DNA of 14,087 nt, from assembly GCA_937883885.1 (NCBI GenBank), contig CAKZXL010000365.1, positions 1 through 14,087 on the forward strand, written 5' to 3'. Both the position numbers and the translations under genes were made by a program. Origin of the DNA: an uncultured Aquincola sp. (GTDB lineage: Bacteria; Pseudomonadota; Gammaproteobacteria; Burkholderiales; Burkholderiaceae). The notes beneath the pieces are model-generated. The model had not been told where the DNA came from and did not search any database. It saw nothing but the letters and a program-made list of their open reading frames with translations. Below, one piece after another: positions 6,140 through 13,681 of the stretch (the first letter of the stretch is position 1; every line of letters begins with the position of its first letter).

Positions 6140-7031
6140 TAAGCACGACAAGGCGGCGCTCTACAGCGAGCAAACGACGCTCGCCTGCGAGATCGCGCTC
6201 GGCCTGCTCCATGAGGCGTTTGGCGGCTTCAAGGACAGCCTGCGCTTGATCGGAGGGCTCGTGCCTCGCTATTTGGCTCCGGCCGAACCGGCGCACGTCG
6301 GAACGACGGACGTGGACATCGTGCTCGACGTTGAAGTTCTGCGTGTAGGGGAAGACTACAGCACCCTGCGAAGCCAGCTGAAGAAGGCTGGCTTCCAGCG
6401 ATTTCAGAAGGACGGAAAGGCAAGCTCCTGGCAATGGCAGCTGGAAGTTACCGGCGTGGTTGTCATCGTCGAGTTCCTGGTGCACTCTGACAGCCCACAA
6501 GAAACGGGGCTGGTACCGTTGGACGGCGAGGAGATTTCGGCGTGTCGGATTCCCTTCGCTGGCATGGCCAGCAGCTGGTGTGTCTCTCGCACGATCCGGT
6601 TCGAAAGACCTGATGGCGCCGGGATCTCTTCGGAGACCATCCGCCATGTTGACGCCGCTGCATTTGTGGCCTTGAAGGCACTGGCGATGAAGTACCGGCA
6701 TGAGCCCAAGGATGTCGCGGACCTGGTGCACGTGCTGCGCCATTGCGACGGCGCGCCGGCCTCCATCGCTGAGTCGTACGCTGCGAGGCTGGCCTCCGGA
6801 GAGTATGCGCAGCCGCTCAACATCGCGCTGGCTACGCTCGAGGAGAAGTTCTGCACCGACGACCACACGCAGGGCTTCCTCAAGGACGGGCCCGGGCGCT
6901 ACGTTCAGTTCTATGAAGTCGGGGGCGATGATGAGCGCGCGTTTGAGCGCCGGCAGGTCAGCGGCCTGGTCAGTGAGTTTGTCCAACTGGTGCGCTCAAG
7001 CGTCGATGCGACTAGCACACGGGCGCCCTAG
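6132..7031 (+). CDS. AbiEii-like nucleotidyltransferase toxin
   Basis: This is a 299-residue protein with the signature of AbiEii/MenT-type nucleotidyltransferase toxins, which inhibit growth by modifying RNA (tRNA in studied MenT members). The active-site segment is LRLIGGLVPRYL, then GTTDVDIVLDVEV (57-69), with Gly41-Gly42 and the metal-binding Asp60 and Asp62. A likely third acid is Glu114 in VVVIVEFLV. The family's C-terminal motif of Lys and Arg/Asp residues appears as FVALKALAMKYRHEPKDVAD (178-197). The ATG overlaps the antitoxin stop by 8 nt and has a strong site, GGGGGAGG at 6118-6125 with 6 nt spacing, so the toxin should be efficiently co-translated. A weak 6-bp stem (7024-7043) covers its stop codon without a T-run. 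All catalytic residues are present, so the system looks functional. The antitoxin-toxin gene order is the standard one for AbiE. Confidence 0.82.
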   Translation: MADKHDKAALYSEQTTLACEIALGLLHEAFGGFKDSLRLIGGLVPRYLAPAEPAHVGTTDVDIVLDVEVLRVGEDYSTLRSQLKKAGFQRFQKDGKASSWQWQLEVTGVVVIVEFLVHSDSPQETGLVPLDGEEISACRIPFAGMASSWCVSRTIRFERPDGAGISSETIRHVDAAAFVALKALAMKYRHEPKDVADLVHVLRHCDGAPASIAESYAARLASGEYAQPLNIALATLEEKFCTDDHTQGFLKDGPGRYVQFYEVGGDDERAFERRQVSGLVSEFVQLVRSSVDATSTRAP

Positions 7032-7121
7032 GACCTCAGGGCGACGTTGATCTGGGCATCGCGAGGGGGAGCAGCCCGTACGACATCGCGTGCGGTAGCG
7101 GCAACCCGGCGACGGCCGCGC

Positions 7122-7711
7122 TCAGATTGCTCTCGTCAGCATCGCCGACACACCGACCTGCAGTTTTCGGGTCCGCTCGAGCTGCGCAGCATCCGGTCGC
7201 GCCAGGAACGTGCCCGGGTTGAGATACAGCAGTTCGCTCGGGAACTGGTCGGCCAAGACGCCGTAGCTGTTGCGCCCCGCAGTCCAGCCGCGGAGCCATT
7301 CGGTCGCAAAGCGGACGCCGACGTAGTCCTGCTCGTCGCCTTGCCAGGTAGTGGTCCACCACTTGGCCGTCGGGCGTCACGCACAAGACGTGCTCGACGG
7401 GCAAAGGGCCACAGGACAAGGCCCGGTCCTCGTAATGGAAGGGCCCGTCCAGGTGGGCCAGCGCAAGACTAAATAGCGTTTTGTGGCCGTTCTTTGCTAC
7501 CCAGCCAACGCGAGTGGTGGCGTGCTCCATGCATGGCTGTGCCTCGTTACGTTCACCGTGGATGGTGCCGGGCGGGCGCTGCGGCAGCAGCGCGACGTAG
7601 GAGCCCTCGGACTTGGAGACAAGTTCCGGCGGGGAGCCGGACGTGAACTTGGCGGAATTGCCTCGTTTCTATGCAGCGGACAGGCGGTCGACCCAGCGCT
7701 GGCTACATAAG
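7122..7711 (-). pseudogene. Broken hypothetical gene (amber codon and frameshift)
   Basis: Three leftward segments read as one protein. Segment A, just before a TAG at 7671-7669, includes [12 protein letters not shown]. After the TAG the same frame continues [40 protein letters not shown] and, from the ATG at 7530, VGWVAKNGHKTLFSLALAHL and VEHVLCVTPDGQVVDHY. Near 7345-7352 the coding frame shifts by one base and continues WQGDEQDYVGVRFATEWLRG, AGRNSYGVLADQFPSELLYL and RTRKLQVGVSAMLTRAI to a TGA at 7124-7122. An extra C in TACCTGG would explain the shift. No start codon other than the internal ATG is available downstream of the amber codon. I do not recognise the family; it looks like a soluble protein of about 195 residues. 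Its 5' end lies where the AT-rich RHS block begins. A sequencing error could explain the frameshift but not easily both lesions. Confidence 0.6.
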
Positions 7712-7800
7712 CGCAAACTTCAATACGAGTTTTCCCTTCGCGTCATTTCTCACGTCACGATCTACGACGACAGTGGGTGGGATATACCAGCCTATGCTTT

Positions 7801-7807
7801 AGAGGAG
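7801..7807 (+). promoter_or_regulatory. Ribosome-binding site fixing the RHS start
   Basis: AGAGGAG at 7801-7807 lies 6 nt before the ATG at 7814 (a second ATG follows at 7817). The frame is open further upstream to 7613, but that extension has no ribosome-binding site and would bury the signal peptide. This site decides the start. Confidence 0.75.
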
Positions 7808-7813
7808 TGGCTG

Positions 7814-10800
7814 ATGATGCGATTCATTGCGCTGATAGGTGCAGCTTCCCTTGCCGCCGCCGTCAATGCGGCCACTCCAATTCTCCCTTTCAAAGCAGAC
7901 GGCGGAGGTGGCAGCGACGTGCAGGACGCAGGTTCTGTCACCGTGGAGGGGTCGAGGGAGCGACCAGAACCTCCTTTGCGCGAGCCGCTCTTGCGGTACG
8001 ACTACGGCGCATCTCGAAATCCTATTACGGGCGGAATCGATCGTGTCGATCGTCCGCCGCGCTCCGTAAAGGACCCCACACCCACCGTTGAAGCGGAGCG
8101 CCCCGAGGAGGCGCCTGCGGCGGACTCCTCCAGCGATCCGGGCTGCGAAAATCCAAGTGGCAACTCACCGGTCATCATTAGCACCGGCGAGAAATACAAA
8201 GATGAGCCTGACGCTCAGTCCGAAGCTGCTTATGGGTTATCTCTTATGAGAACCTACCGCGCATTCAGCTCGAAAGGCTCAATGTTTGGCCCAAAATGGC
8301 TTTCAACTTATGATTTTCCGCGACTGGAGACGGCCGGATGCTTTTACGACGTCGATTACGGGAACCTTTGTTTACCGACGCAGGTTACCGCAACCTTTCC
8401 TGATGGTGCATCCTACACTTATAGGATCGCCTCACCAAGCGCTGCCCTGGCGTACAAGGTAGCAAACTCAAGCAAGATGGGCACGCTGCGCTATCTGCCC
8501 TACACAGGCTTTACCCTTGCATATGATAAGGGAGTCTACAAGTATTCAACTACGGGACAGTTGACGTCATTTAGCAAGCGCGGAATCAACATCCTTTCCA
8601 TGAATTATGGCACGGACCCATCGAAACTGGCCCAGGTGACCAGCGCAACCGGGAAAACGCTGCAATTTGTATGGTCCGGGTCCCGTGTAACACAAGTTGT
8701 AGATTCCGCCGGACAAGTCTGGAACTATGGCTATAACGCAGCTGGTATGTTGACCACTGTGACGTCACCTGGTGGAAGAGGGACTCGTACCTACCATTAT
8801 GAAGATGCCGACGGAACTCTTCTGACAGGAATATCATTTAACGGCGTTCGCTACAGTAGCTACGCGTATTATCCGGATAAGCGTGTACGTTTCAGTGGCT
8901 TAAGTGGCGGCCATGAGCAGGACGCCTACACATACACGGCCAACTCCACAACACTGACTGATTCATCCGGACAACCAACCACATATACGTTCGCCAACGT
9001 TCAAGGTGCGCGCAAGATCGCAACGGTATCTCGTGCCGCCACCGCAACATGTCCTGCCGCTGCAGCGTCGACCACGTACGACCAGAATGGATGGATAGAT
9101 TACACCGTCGATTGGCGCGGCATTGTTAACGACTACACATATGACACAAGTGGGCGACTGCTGAGATTCGTGCGTGCTAGCGGCACATCTGTCGCATCAA
9201 CGCAAGTTAATGTGTGGGATGCCGAAAATGTTGTGGAGTCCACGTTTTTAGACGCTAATGGTACTGCTTATAAGAAGGTCAATTACACCTATTATAAGAG
9301 TGGGCCCGCTAACTCCAGAATCGCCTCGGAGCAGTGGACGGATATAGCAGCTGCGAAGTCTCGACGGACCGACTTCCTCTATGCGTTTCATCCGAATGGA
9401 TTGTTGGCCTCATTCGCAACTCAGCGGTCCCTCGGCACGACGACTGCCACGACCACCATCTCGTATGACACGCTAGGGAATACGACGTCGATAATAAACG
9501 CTGTAGGGCACATCACTAGCTTTTCTGGGCATAACGGTCGAGGGCAACCGTCTCAAAGGACAGATCCGAATGGCCTTACATCCTACATGTCATATGACGA
9601 GGTTGGGAATTTAACGACCCAGAGCGAAACTGACGGAGCATCAAGCAGGACAACGTCTTATAAGTACGATGCGGCGCGCCGCCTGATTGAAGTAGCGTTT
9701 CCCTCGGGACGTGTAATCAAATATGTTTACAACGATGGCGGCCGTCTAACTCGGATTGGGAATGGGCTAAACGAATTCGTCAGCCAATCCTGGGGCGCGT
9801 CTGCTAATCAATACGATACTGAGTCCGCGAAAATGGATTCATCAGTTGCAGGCGGTGTTCCCGTTCCAGTCGCGGCAGGGTCCTTCACGGCGCATCACAG
9901 ATTTGATTCGCTGCGTCGTCTGAGCCAAATCATCGGTAACGCGGGCCAGTTGATATCGAAGTCATACGACAGCAACGGCAACTTGGTTAGCGAGACGGAT
10001 GCGCAAGGTCATGTCACATCATTCGAATATGACGCCCGAAATCGTCTGACAAAGGTCACTAATCCCGACGGGGGCATTGTTTCACGCCGGTATGATGCCA
10101 GGGGTAACCTCGCATCCGTTACTGATCCGCGCGGAGTACAGACTAGCTATGGCTACAACAGCTTCGGCGACGTGACAAGCGAAGCTAGCCCAGATGCAGG
10201 AACGAAAAAATTGGCATATGACGCAGGCGGACGGTTAGTTCAAGAAGCATATTCCGGGGGGCGGGTAGTAGATTACACCTACGACGGCATTAACCGACTT
10301 TTGAGTAGGTCCAGCGGCGGCGTCACTGAAAATAACGTTTTTGATGCTGGCACTAGCGGGAAAGGAAAACTCACATCGTCCGTCGGCCTCGCCTCTACAA
10401 GCGACTACACATACAACAGCTTTGGCGAGATGATCTCGTCATTAACCTCCGCCAATGGTATCGCAACGAGTGCGACGTGGTCCTTCGATGCCGGTGGCCG
10501 CAATACCGAGATTTCTTATTCCACAGGGCATAAGGTGAGGTACGCGTATGACGTGCATGGCCGTGTCTCCGCCATATCAATCTTCAACGGTTCCAGTTGG
10601 AAGCCGTTGGTCAGCGGTTTCCTGTTCCAGCCAGCAACCGATAGGCCTTATGCATGGAAAATTGATGTTGCTGGCTGGGCGGTAACAAAACACATTGGTT
10701 TCGACTCGGACGGGCGAGTGATCGCAATTCGTACCCCAGGTGACGCAGGGAGTCAGCAGTATGTGTATAACAACGATGACACGGTCTCAGCACAAGTAGA

Positions 10801-11938
10801 TGACGGGACTGCTAGGCCGTATAGCTACGATGCAAATCAGCGAATCATCAGCAGCCGCGACGGGACGAGTCCGGTTGACTCAAACGGAAATCGTGTTTCA
10901 TTGGGAACTGCTATTTATTCTTACCAGGCTGGGACCAACCGCCTTGCAACCGCCGGCGCGCGGGCTTACACGTATGGTAGTCACGGAGAAGTGATCTACA
11001 TCTCTGGAAGTGAACCGAGAACACTTACCTACGACCAGTTTGGACGCTTGGCTGGCGCCGCCACACAGGGCAAGACACCAGGCATATATGCATACAACAC
11101 TTCAAACCAACGCGTTTCGAAAGCGGTGGGCAGTTCGACGTATTCCTACACATATGCTCCAAGCGGCGAACTAATTGCTATTGCCGGGAGTTCCACTAGG
11201 ACCTATATACGTTTGGGCGGGCAACTGATCGGCGCCATCTACGGCAATGGCTCATACGCGGCGTTCTTAACTGACCGAATGAGCCGGATTAGGAGTGTAT
11301 TTGGCTCATCAATGGGCGGTGGAAGAGTGCCCGGGGCCTTTTATGATCCCGCATTCGCAGTAGTTCCGCCAAACCAACCATTGCATGACTTTCTTGGATT
11401 CCCAGGTCAGTATTTTGACTCGGAGAGTGGTTTATACTATAATTGGAACCGGTATTACGAAGGACAGACCGGTCGGTACATTCAACCTGACCCAAGCGGC
11501 TTGGCGGGAGGACTCAATCGTTATCTCTATGCTAACGGGAATCCAGCATCGCTATCAGATTCGGACGCACTTGACGCGACGGTCTGTCTGTATCCAGGTG
11601 CGGGCGGTTTTGGCCATGTAGGGATTGGCATCAATTCTTCACAAACACTCGGTTTCTACCCGCGTGCCGATGGTGCTGCCATGCTTACTGGCACTCCGGG
11701 TATAGTAAAACCCGACGAAAGGGCGCCAGTGTCCTGCAAGACTATATCAACCACCTCTGAACAAGACCAAAACATGGTTGAGTTCATGCGCTCGTTGAAT
11801 AAAGGTTCTGGCTCAGAATACGCGCTGCTGACCAGTAATTGTTCGGCCTTCGTGCGGAAAACCTTGATGGTGGGCGGAGTGCCCGTTGTAACCACTAGGG
11901 ACCCCAGACCGCAAACGCTCTTCGACAGTCTTCCATAG
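7814..11938 (+). CDS. Secreted RHS/YD-repeat polymorphic toxin with a permuted papain-like C-terminal domain
   Basis: This is a 1374-residue protein. Residues 1-19 ([19 protein letters not shown]) form a Sec signal peptide. A Pro/Glu-rich linker follows, then a DUF6531-type entry region from about residue 113 ([36 protein letters not shown]). More than a dozen YD repeats come next ([40 protein letters not shown] and others), forming the beta-cage known to enclose RHS toxins. The RHS core is at about 1193-1250: [51 protein letters not shown]. The last 120 residues are the variable toxin: [17 protein letters not shown] with His1268, and [14 protein letters not shown] with Cys1343. First His, then Asn-Cys, is the order seen in permuted papain-like enzymes (LRAT, PPPDE, some NlpC/P60). 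No PAAR or VgrG part is present, so export by Sec is expected rather than classical type VI loading. The gene is clearly richer in AT than its neighbours, which suggests horizontal transfer. Confidence 0.9.
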   Translation: MMRFIALIGAASLAAAVNAATPILPFKADGGGGSDVQDAGSVTVEGSRERPEPPLREPLLRYDYGASRNPITGGIDRVDRPPRSVKDPTPTVEAERPEEAPAADSSSDPGCENPSGNSPVIISTGEKYKDEPDAQSEAAYGLSLMRTYRAFSSKGSMFGPKWLSTYDFPRLETAGCFYDVDYGNLCLPTQVTATFPDGASYTYRIASPSAALAYKVANSSKMGTLRYLPYTGFTLAYDKGVYKYSTTGQLTSFSKRGINILSMNYGTDPSKLAQVTSATGKTLQFVWSGSRVTQVVDSAGQVWNYGYNAAGMLTTVTSPGGRGTRTYHYEDADGTLLTGISFNGVRYSSYAYYPDKRVRFSGLSGGHEQDAYTYTANSTTLTDSSGQPTTYTFANVQGARKIATVSRAATATCPAAAASTTYDQNGWIDYTVDWRGIVNDYTYDTSGRLLRFVRASGTSVASTQVNVWDAENVVESTFLDANGTAYKKVNYTYYKSGPANSRIASEQWTDIAAAKSRRTDFLYAFHPNGLLASFATQRSLGTTTATTTISYDTLGNTTSIINAVGHITSFSGHNGRGQPSQRTDPNGLTSYMSYDEVGNLTTQSETDGASSRTTSYKYDAARRLIEVAFPSGRVIKYVYNDGGRLTRIGNGLNEFVSQSWGASANQYDTESAKMDSSVAGGVPVPVAAGSFTAHHRFDSLRRLSQIIGNAGQLISKSYDSNGNLVSETDAQGHVTSFEYDARNRLTKVTNPDGGIVSRRYDARGNLASVTDPRGVQTSYGYNSFGDVTSEASPDAGTKKLAYDAGGRLVQEAYSGGRVVDYTYDGINRLLSRSSGGVTENNVFDAGTSGKGKLTSSVGLASTSDYTYNSFGEMISSLTSANGIATSATWSFDAGGRNTEISYSTGHKVRYAYDVHGRVSAISIFNGSSWKPLVSGFLFQPATDRPYAWKIDVAGWAVTKHIGFDSDGRVIAIRTPGDAGSQQYVYNNDDTVSAQVDDGTARPYSYDANQRIISSRDGTSPVDSNGNRVSLGTAIYSYQAGTNRLATAGARAYTYGSHGEVIYISGSEPRTLTYDQFGRLAGAATQGKTPGIYAYNTSNQRVSKAVGSSTYSYTYAPSGELIAIAGSSTRTYIRLGGQLIGAIYGNGSYAAFLTDRMSRIRSVFGSSMGGGRVPGAFYDPAFAVVPPNQPLHDFLGFPGQYFDSESGLYYNWNRYYEGQTGRYIQPDPSGLAGGLNRYLYANGNPASLSDSDALDATVCLYPGAGGFGHVGIGINSSQTLGFYPRADGAAMLTGTPGIVKPDERAPVSCKTISTTSEQDQNMVEFMRSLNKGSGSEYALLTSNCSAFVRKTLMVGGVPVVTTRDPRPQTLFDSLP

Positions 11939-11947
11939 GGGTGCGCC

Positions 11948-12253
11948 GTGAAAACTCGTTGGGCTACATTAGGCGGTATCTTCGGAATGGTCTTGCCAAT
12001 GGTGTGGATCGGCTTATATGTTCTTTGGGGAGACTTTAGCAGTTGGTGGTTTTCGTTGGGGACTGCAGCGAACACGTTCAGGCTTGCTTGGTGGCCATCA
12101 TCGATATTGCTAATGGGAGATCCAGAAGAGCGATTCCCGCTTCTCTGGGCAGCGTCGGTAATCTTGAATGGCGTGGTGTTTGCCGCCGTAGGATGGGCTG
12201 TAGATCGTGTTGGTCGATCTGAACATCAGAGCGCGCACCCCACACGCGGTTGA
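11948..12253 (+). CDS. Small membrane protein, candidate immunity protein for the RHS toxin
   Basis: This is a 101-residue protein starting at GTG 11948, 9 nt after the RHS stop. Its ribosome-binding site AGGGG (11937-11941) overlaps that stop codon, so translation is probably coupled. Two clear transmembrane segments are visible: residues 7-27 (TLGGIFGMVLPMVWIGLYVL) and 66-85 (LLWAASVILNGVVFAAVGWA). A weaker hydrophobic stretch, FRLAWWPSSILLM, lies between them. The tail RVGRSEHQSAHPTRG is charged and probably cytoplasmic. It shares the AT-rich composition of the RHS gene and so arrived with it. Immunity genes lie directly downstream of the RHS toxin tip; that it is membrane-bound would fit a toxin acting in the periplasm or on lipids. 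This role is inferred from position; I do not recognise the family. Confidence 0.7.
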   Translation: MKTRWATLGGIFGMVLPMVWIGLYVLWGDFSSWWFSLGTAANTFRLAWWPSSILLMGDPEERFPLLWAASVILNGVVFAAVGWAVDRVGRSEHQSAHPTRG

Positions 12254-12348
12254 TGTTATGGTTGACCGTGTCGATTTGATTTTGAGGCGGCGAGCAAATT
12301 TTCTTCAACTTGCTGTCCAAACGGACTTTGCCTGCGGCGTCCGCTTTC

Positions 12349-12682
12349 CTACACCAGGAGGGTGCCGCAAGGCAGCAGTGCGTGACTGGGGCGTGTCGAC
12401 ACCATGACGGCGTCGTTGCCCACCAGGCGCCGTCCAACACCGACCCTCATGCGGCTCAAGGCCTGCGTCGATGTGTACGCCGGCGGCTTTAGCGTTGGCG
12501 TCGTGCTACACGGGCGTCGACGTCCACAGGCGGCGATCACTCGAACCCAGCAGGGCCATGTCCGAAGCCTGGGCGCTCAAGACGTCGAGTGCCGAAGCCA
12601 CCGACCTGGCCTTATTTGACAGCCAGGGCACTGCCGGCGTGGTAGCGCCCTTGCCGCTGGCGATTCGCTGGTTTCGGTTCAT
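12349..12682 (-). pseudogene. Frameshifted small hypothetical gene next to the RHS block
   Basis: From the ATG at 12682 a leftward frame gives 58 codons (MNRNQRIASGKGATTPAVPW, LSNKARSVASALDVLSAQAS, DMALLGSSDRRLWTSTPV) and ends at a TAG at 12508-12506. Beyond that point the GC-rich third-position pattern moves to another frame, which reads KPPAYTSTQALSRMRVGVGR and RLVGNDAVMVSTRPSHALLP and stops at 12349. I interpret this as one gene of about 110 codons with a frameshift near 12510. The alternative is an intact 58-residue gene at 12506-12682. The family is unknown. It starts 25 nt after the stop of the preceding leftward gene. The AT-rich RHS region ends just beyond its 3' end. The 95 bp between 12254 and 12348 show no gene and no terminator with a T-run. 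Confidence 0.4.
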
Positions 12683-12706
12683 GGGCGTCTCTGGTGTCGA
12701 ATTGCC

Positions 12707-13003
12707 CTAGTGCAGACTCAACCGCCTCGTCGCGGCGGTCGGAAGCGGGAAATCGGAGCGCGGGCTGGTCGACGTCGCGCGGGCTCGGTCGCCGGCCAGC
12801 ACCGGCAAAGCCTCGAGCGCCTCGACGTCCTCACCCATAATGAACAAGCATCGAACGTCACGCAGCCGGCCGCCGGACTCAGGCATCAGAGTGAAGCCGG
12901 AACCGTCGAGCGTCGTCTGCCGAGCATCACGCAGCCCGTAGCCGCGCTTGCGCGCCTCTTTCGCGCAATGGTCGAATTCTGACTCGGTGGTCCTGATGCT
13001 CGT
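12707..13003 (-). CDS. Hypothetical protein, about 98 aa, without a standard start codon
   Basis: Directly after the stop of the next gene to the right (TGA at 13018-13016) the same frame stays open to a TAG at 12709-12707. It reads SIRTTESEFDHCAKEARKRG, YGLRDARQTTLDGSGFTLMP and GRLRDVRCLFIMGEDVEALE, which looks like a real protein with good codon bias. No ATG, GTG or TTG occurs before the ATG at 12886, which would discard the well-formed N-terminal third. Plausible non-standard starts are ACG at 13003, preceded by GAAAG with 7 nt spacing, or ATC at 12997. Either could also be a mutated ATG. I give the ACG start with low certainty. The family is not recognised; it is a soluble protein with two Cys and an acidic C-terminal helix. 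Confidence 0.5.
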   Translation of the reverse strand, partial: TSIRTTESEFDHCAKEARKRGYGLRDARQTTLDGSGFTLMPESGGRLRDVRCLFIMGEDVEALEALPVLAGDRARATSTSPRSDFPLPTAATRRLSLH

Positions 13004-13015
13004 GGGGCGTCTTTC

Positions 13016-13291
13016 TCAGCGAAGCCAGCCACCCATGCGGATTGCAGTGATGCGCTCCCGCAGTCGCTTGTACAGCGCCGGGTCCGCCATGCTCAGGTCT
13101 TCCGGCGCATCGTTCTTCGCCATCAGCAGCACACACGCCATCTCCACCCGAGCCTCATGAGCCTCAGGCGAGCTGCCAGCGCACCGCTTGAGCAGCGCCC
13201 CCATGGACTCATGGCCGCGTAAGAACCGAATCGCAATGGCGCGTCGGTCCCGCTCGGAGACAGAGTCGAGAAGGTTCTGGTCGTGGCTCAC
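13016..13291 (-). CDS. Hypothetical protein, 91 aa
   Basis: This is a 91-residue, mostly helical protein, with ERDRRAIAIRFLRGHESMGA, LLKRCAGSSPEAHEARVEMA, CVLLMAKNDAPEDLSMADPA and LYKRLRERITAIRMGGWLR. It has no signal peptide and no recognised motif. I choose GTG at 13291 because AGG lies 6 nt upstream; an in-frame TTG at 13306 would add five residues (MTRQR) but has no ribosome-binding site. It belongs to a leftward series of small genes with short spacing. The reading frame continues in phase past its TGA into the next gene, so a former fusion split by this stop is conceivable. Function is unknown. Confidence 0.6.
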   Translation of the reverse strand: MSHDQNLLDSVSERDRRAIAIRFLRGHESMGALLKRCAGSSPEAHEARVEMACVLLMAKNDAPEDLSMADPALYKRLRERITAIRMGGWLR

Positions 13292-13411
13292 GCGTTGCCT
13301 GGTCAATTGCGGTCGCTCGCGCGAACTGGTCGTAGTAGGGCAAGCTGGCCGAAGGGTCAGCTCATCGTACAGGGATATCGCTTAGCGCCTGGTTCGACAA
13401 GGGCGCTCCTC

Positions 13412-13663
13412 TTAGAGCCGCATTCTCCGATGCGCTGCAGCGGAGCTGCGGGCCGACGCGGTGGTGGGGGCAGGCGGCGAAACCGGATGACCCCTGCCGC
13501 TCGTGCGATCAATCCACGCCACGTAGCGGCCGATGACGTGGTCGTCGCCGCGCGTGGCTAGGTGCCGTAACAAGCCGCCTTCAAGGTGCACGGACGCGCG
13601 CCTTCGCGGCGACCAAGTCGCGACTGCGACTTGCGCGTGGCGCAGCGGCTCGGCCAGCGTCAT
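13412..13663 (-). CDS. Hypothetical basic protein, 83 aa
   Basis: This is an 83-residue Arg-rich protein starting MTLAEPLRHAQVAVATWSPR. The middle part, HVIGRYVAWIDRTSGRGHPV (42-61), looks like a folded strand-rich segment, while the C-terminal 20 residues (TTASARSSAAAHRRMRL) are low in complexity. It starts 18 nt after the stop of the nucleotidyltransferase-like gene, which suggests one operon. The ribosome-binding site is weak: AAGG lies about 12 nt upstream. GC-rich third positions hold for the first 60 codons and weaken after that. Family and function are unknown. The overlapping rightward frame at 13283-13561 is Arg/Gly-rich without a ribosome-binding site, and I treat it as a shadow. 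Positions 13307-13411 show no feature. Confidence 0.45.
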   Translation of the reverse strand: MTLAEPLRHAQVAVATWSPRRRASVHLEGGLLRHLATRGDDHVIGRYVAWIDRTSGRGHPVSPPAPTTASARSSAAAHRRMRL

Positions 13664-13681
13664 GAGGCGGTTAACCTTGGA

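Noticed and set aside
6126..6986. Leftward 286-codon open frame antisense to the AbiEii-like gene
   Set aside because: It is a mirror of a GC-rich gene with clear catalytic motifs on the other strand. It has no recognisable domain or ribosome-binding site.
7024..7043. Stem over the AbiEii stop codon as a terminator
   Set aside because: Only 6 bp, with no T-run after it.
7122..7530. Intact 164-codon gene from the ATG at 7530 to 7036
   Set aside because: After about residue 63 the frame turns Arg/Cys-rich and low in sense, while a shifted frame continues a well-formed protein. It is better read as a frameshifted pseudogene.
7613..7813. In-frame upstream extension of the RHS gene (67 more residues)
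   Set aside because: It has no ribosome-binding site and would bury the signal peptide. It lies over the leftward pseudogene, while the ATG at 7814 has AGAGGAG at ideal spacing.
12078..12440. Leftward 120-codon open frame across the immunity gene
   Set aside because: It is antisense to a gene with a good ribosome-binding site and membrane segments, has poor codon bias and crosses the composition boundary.
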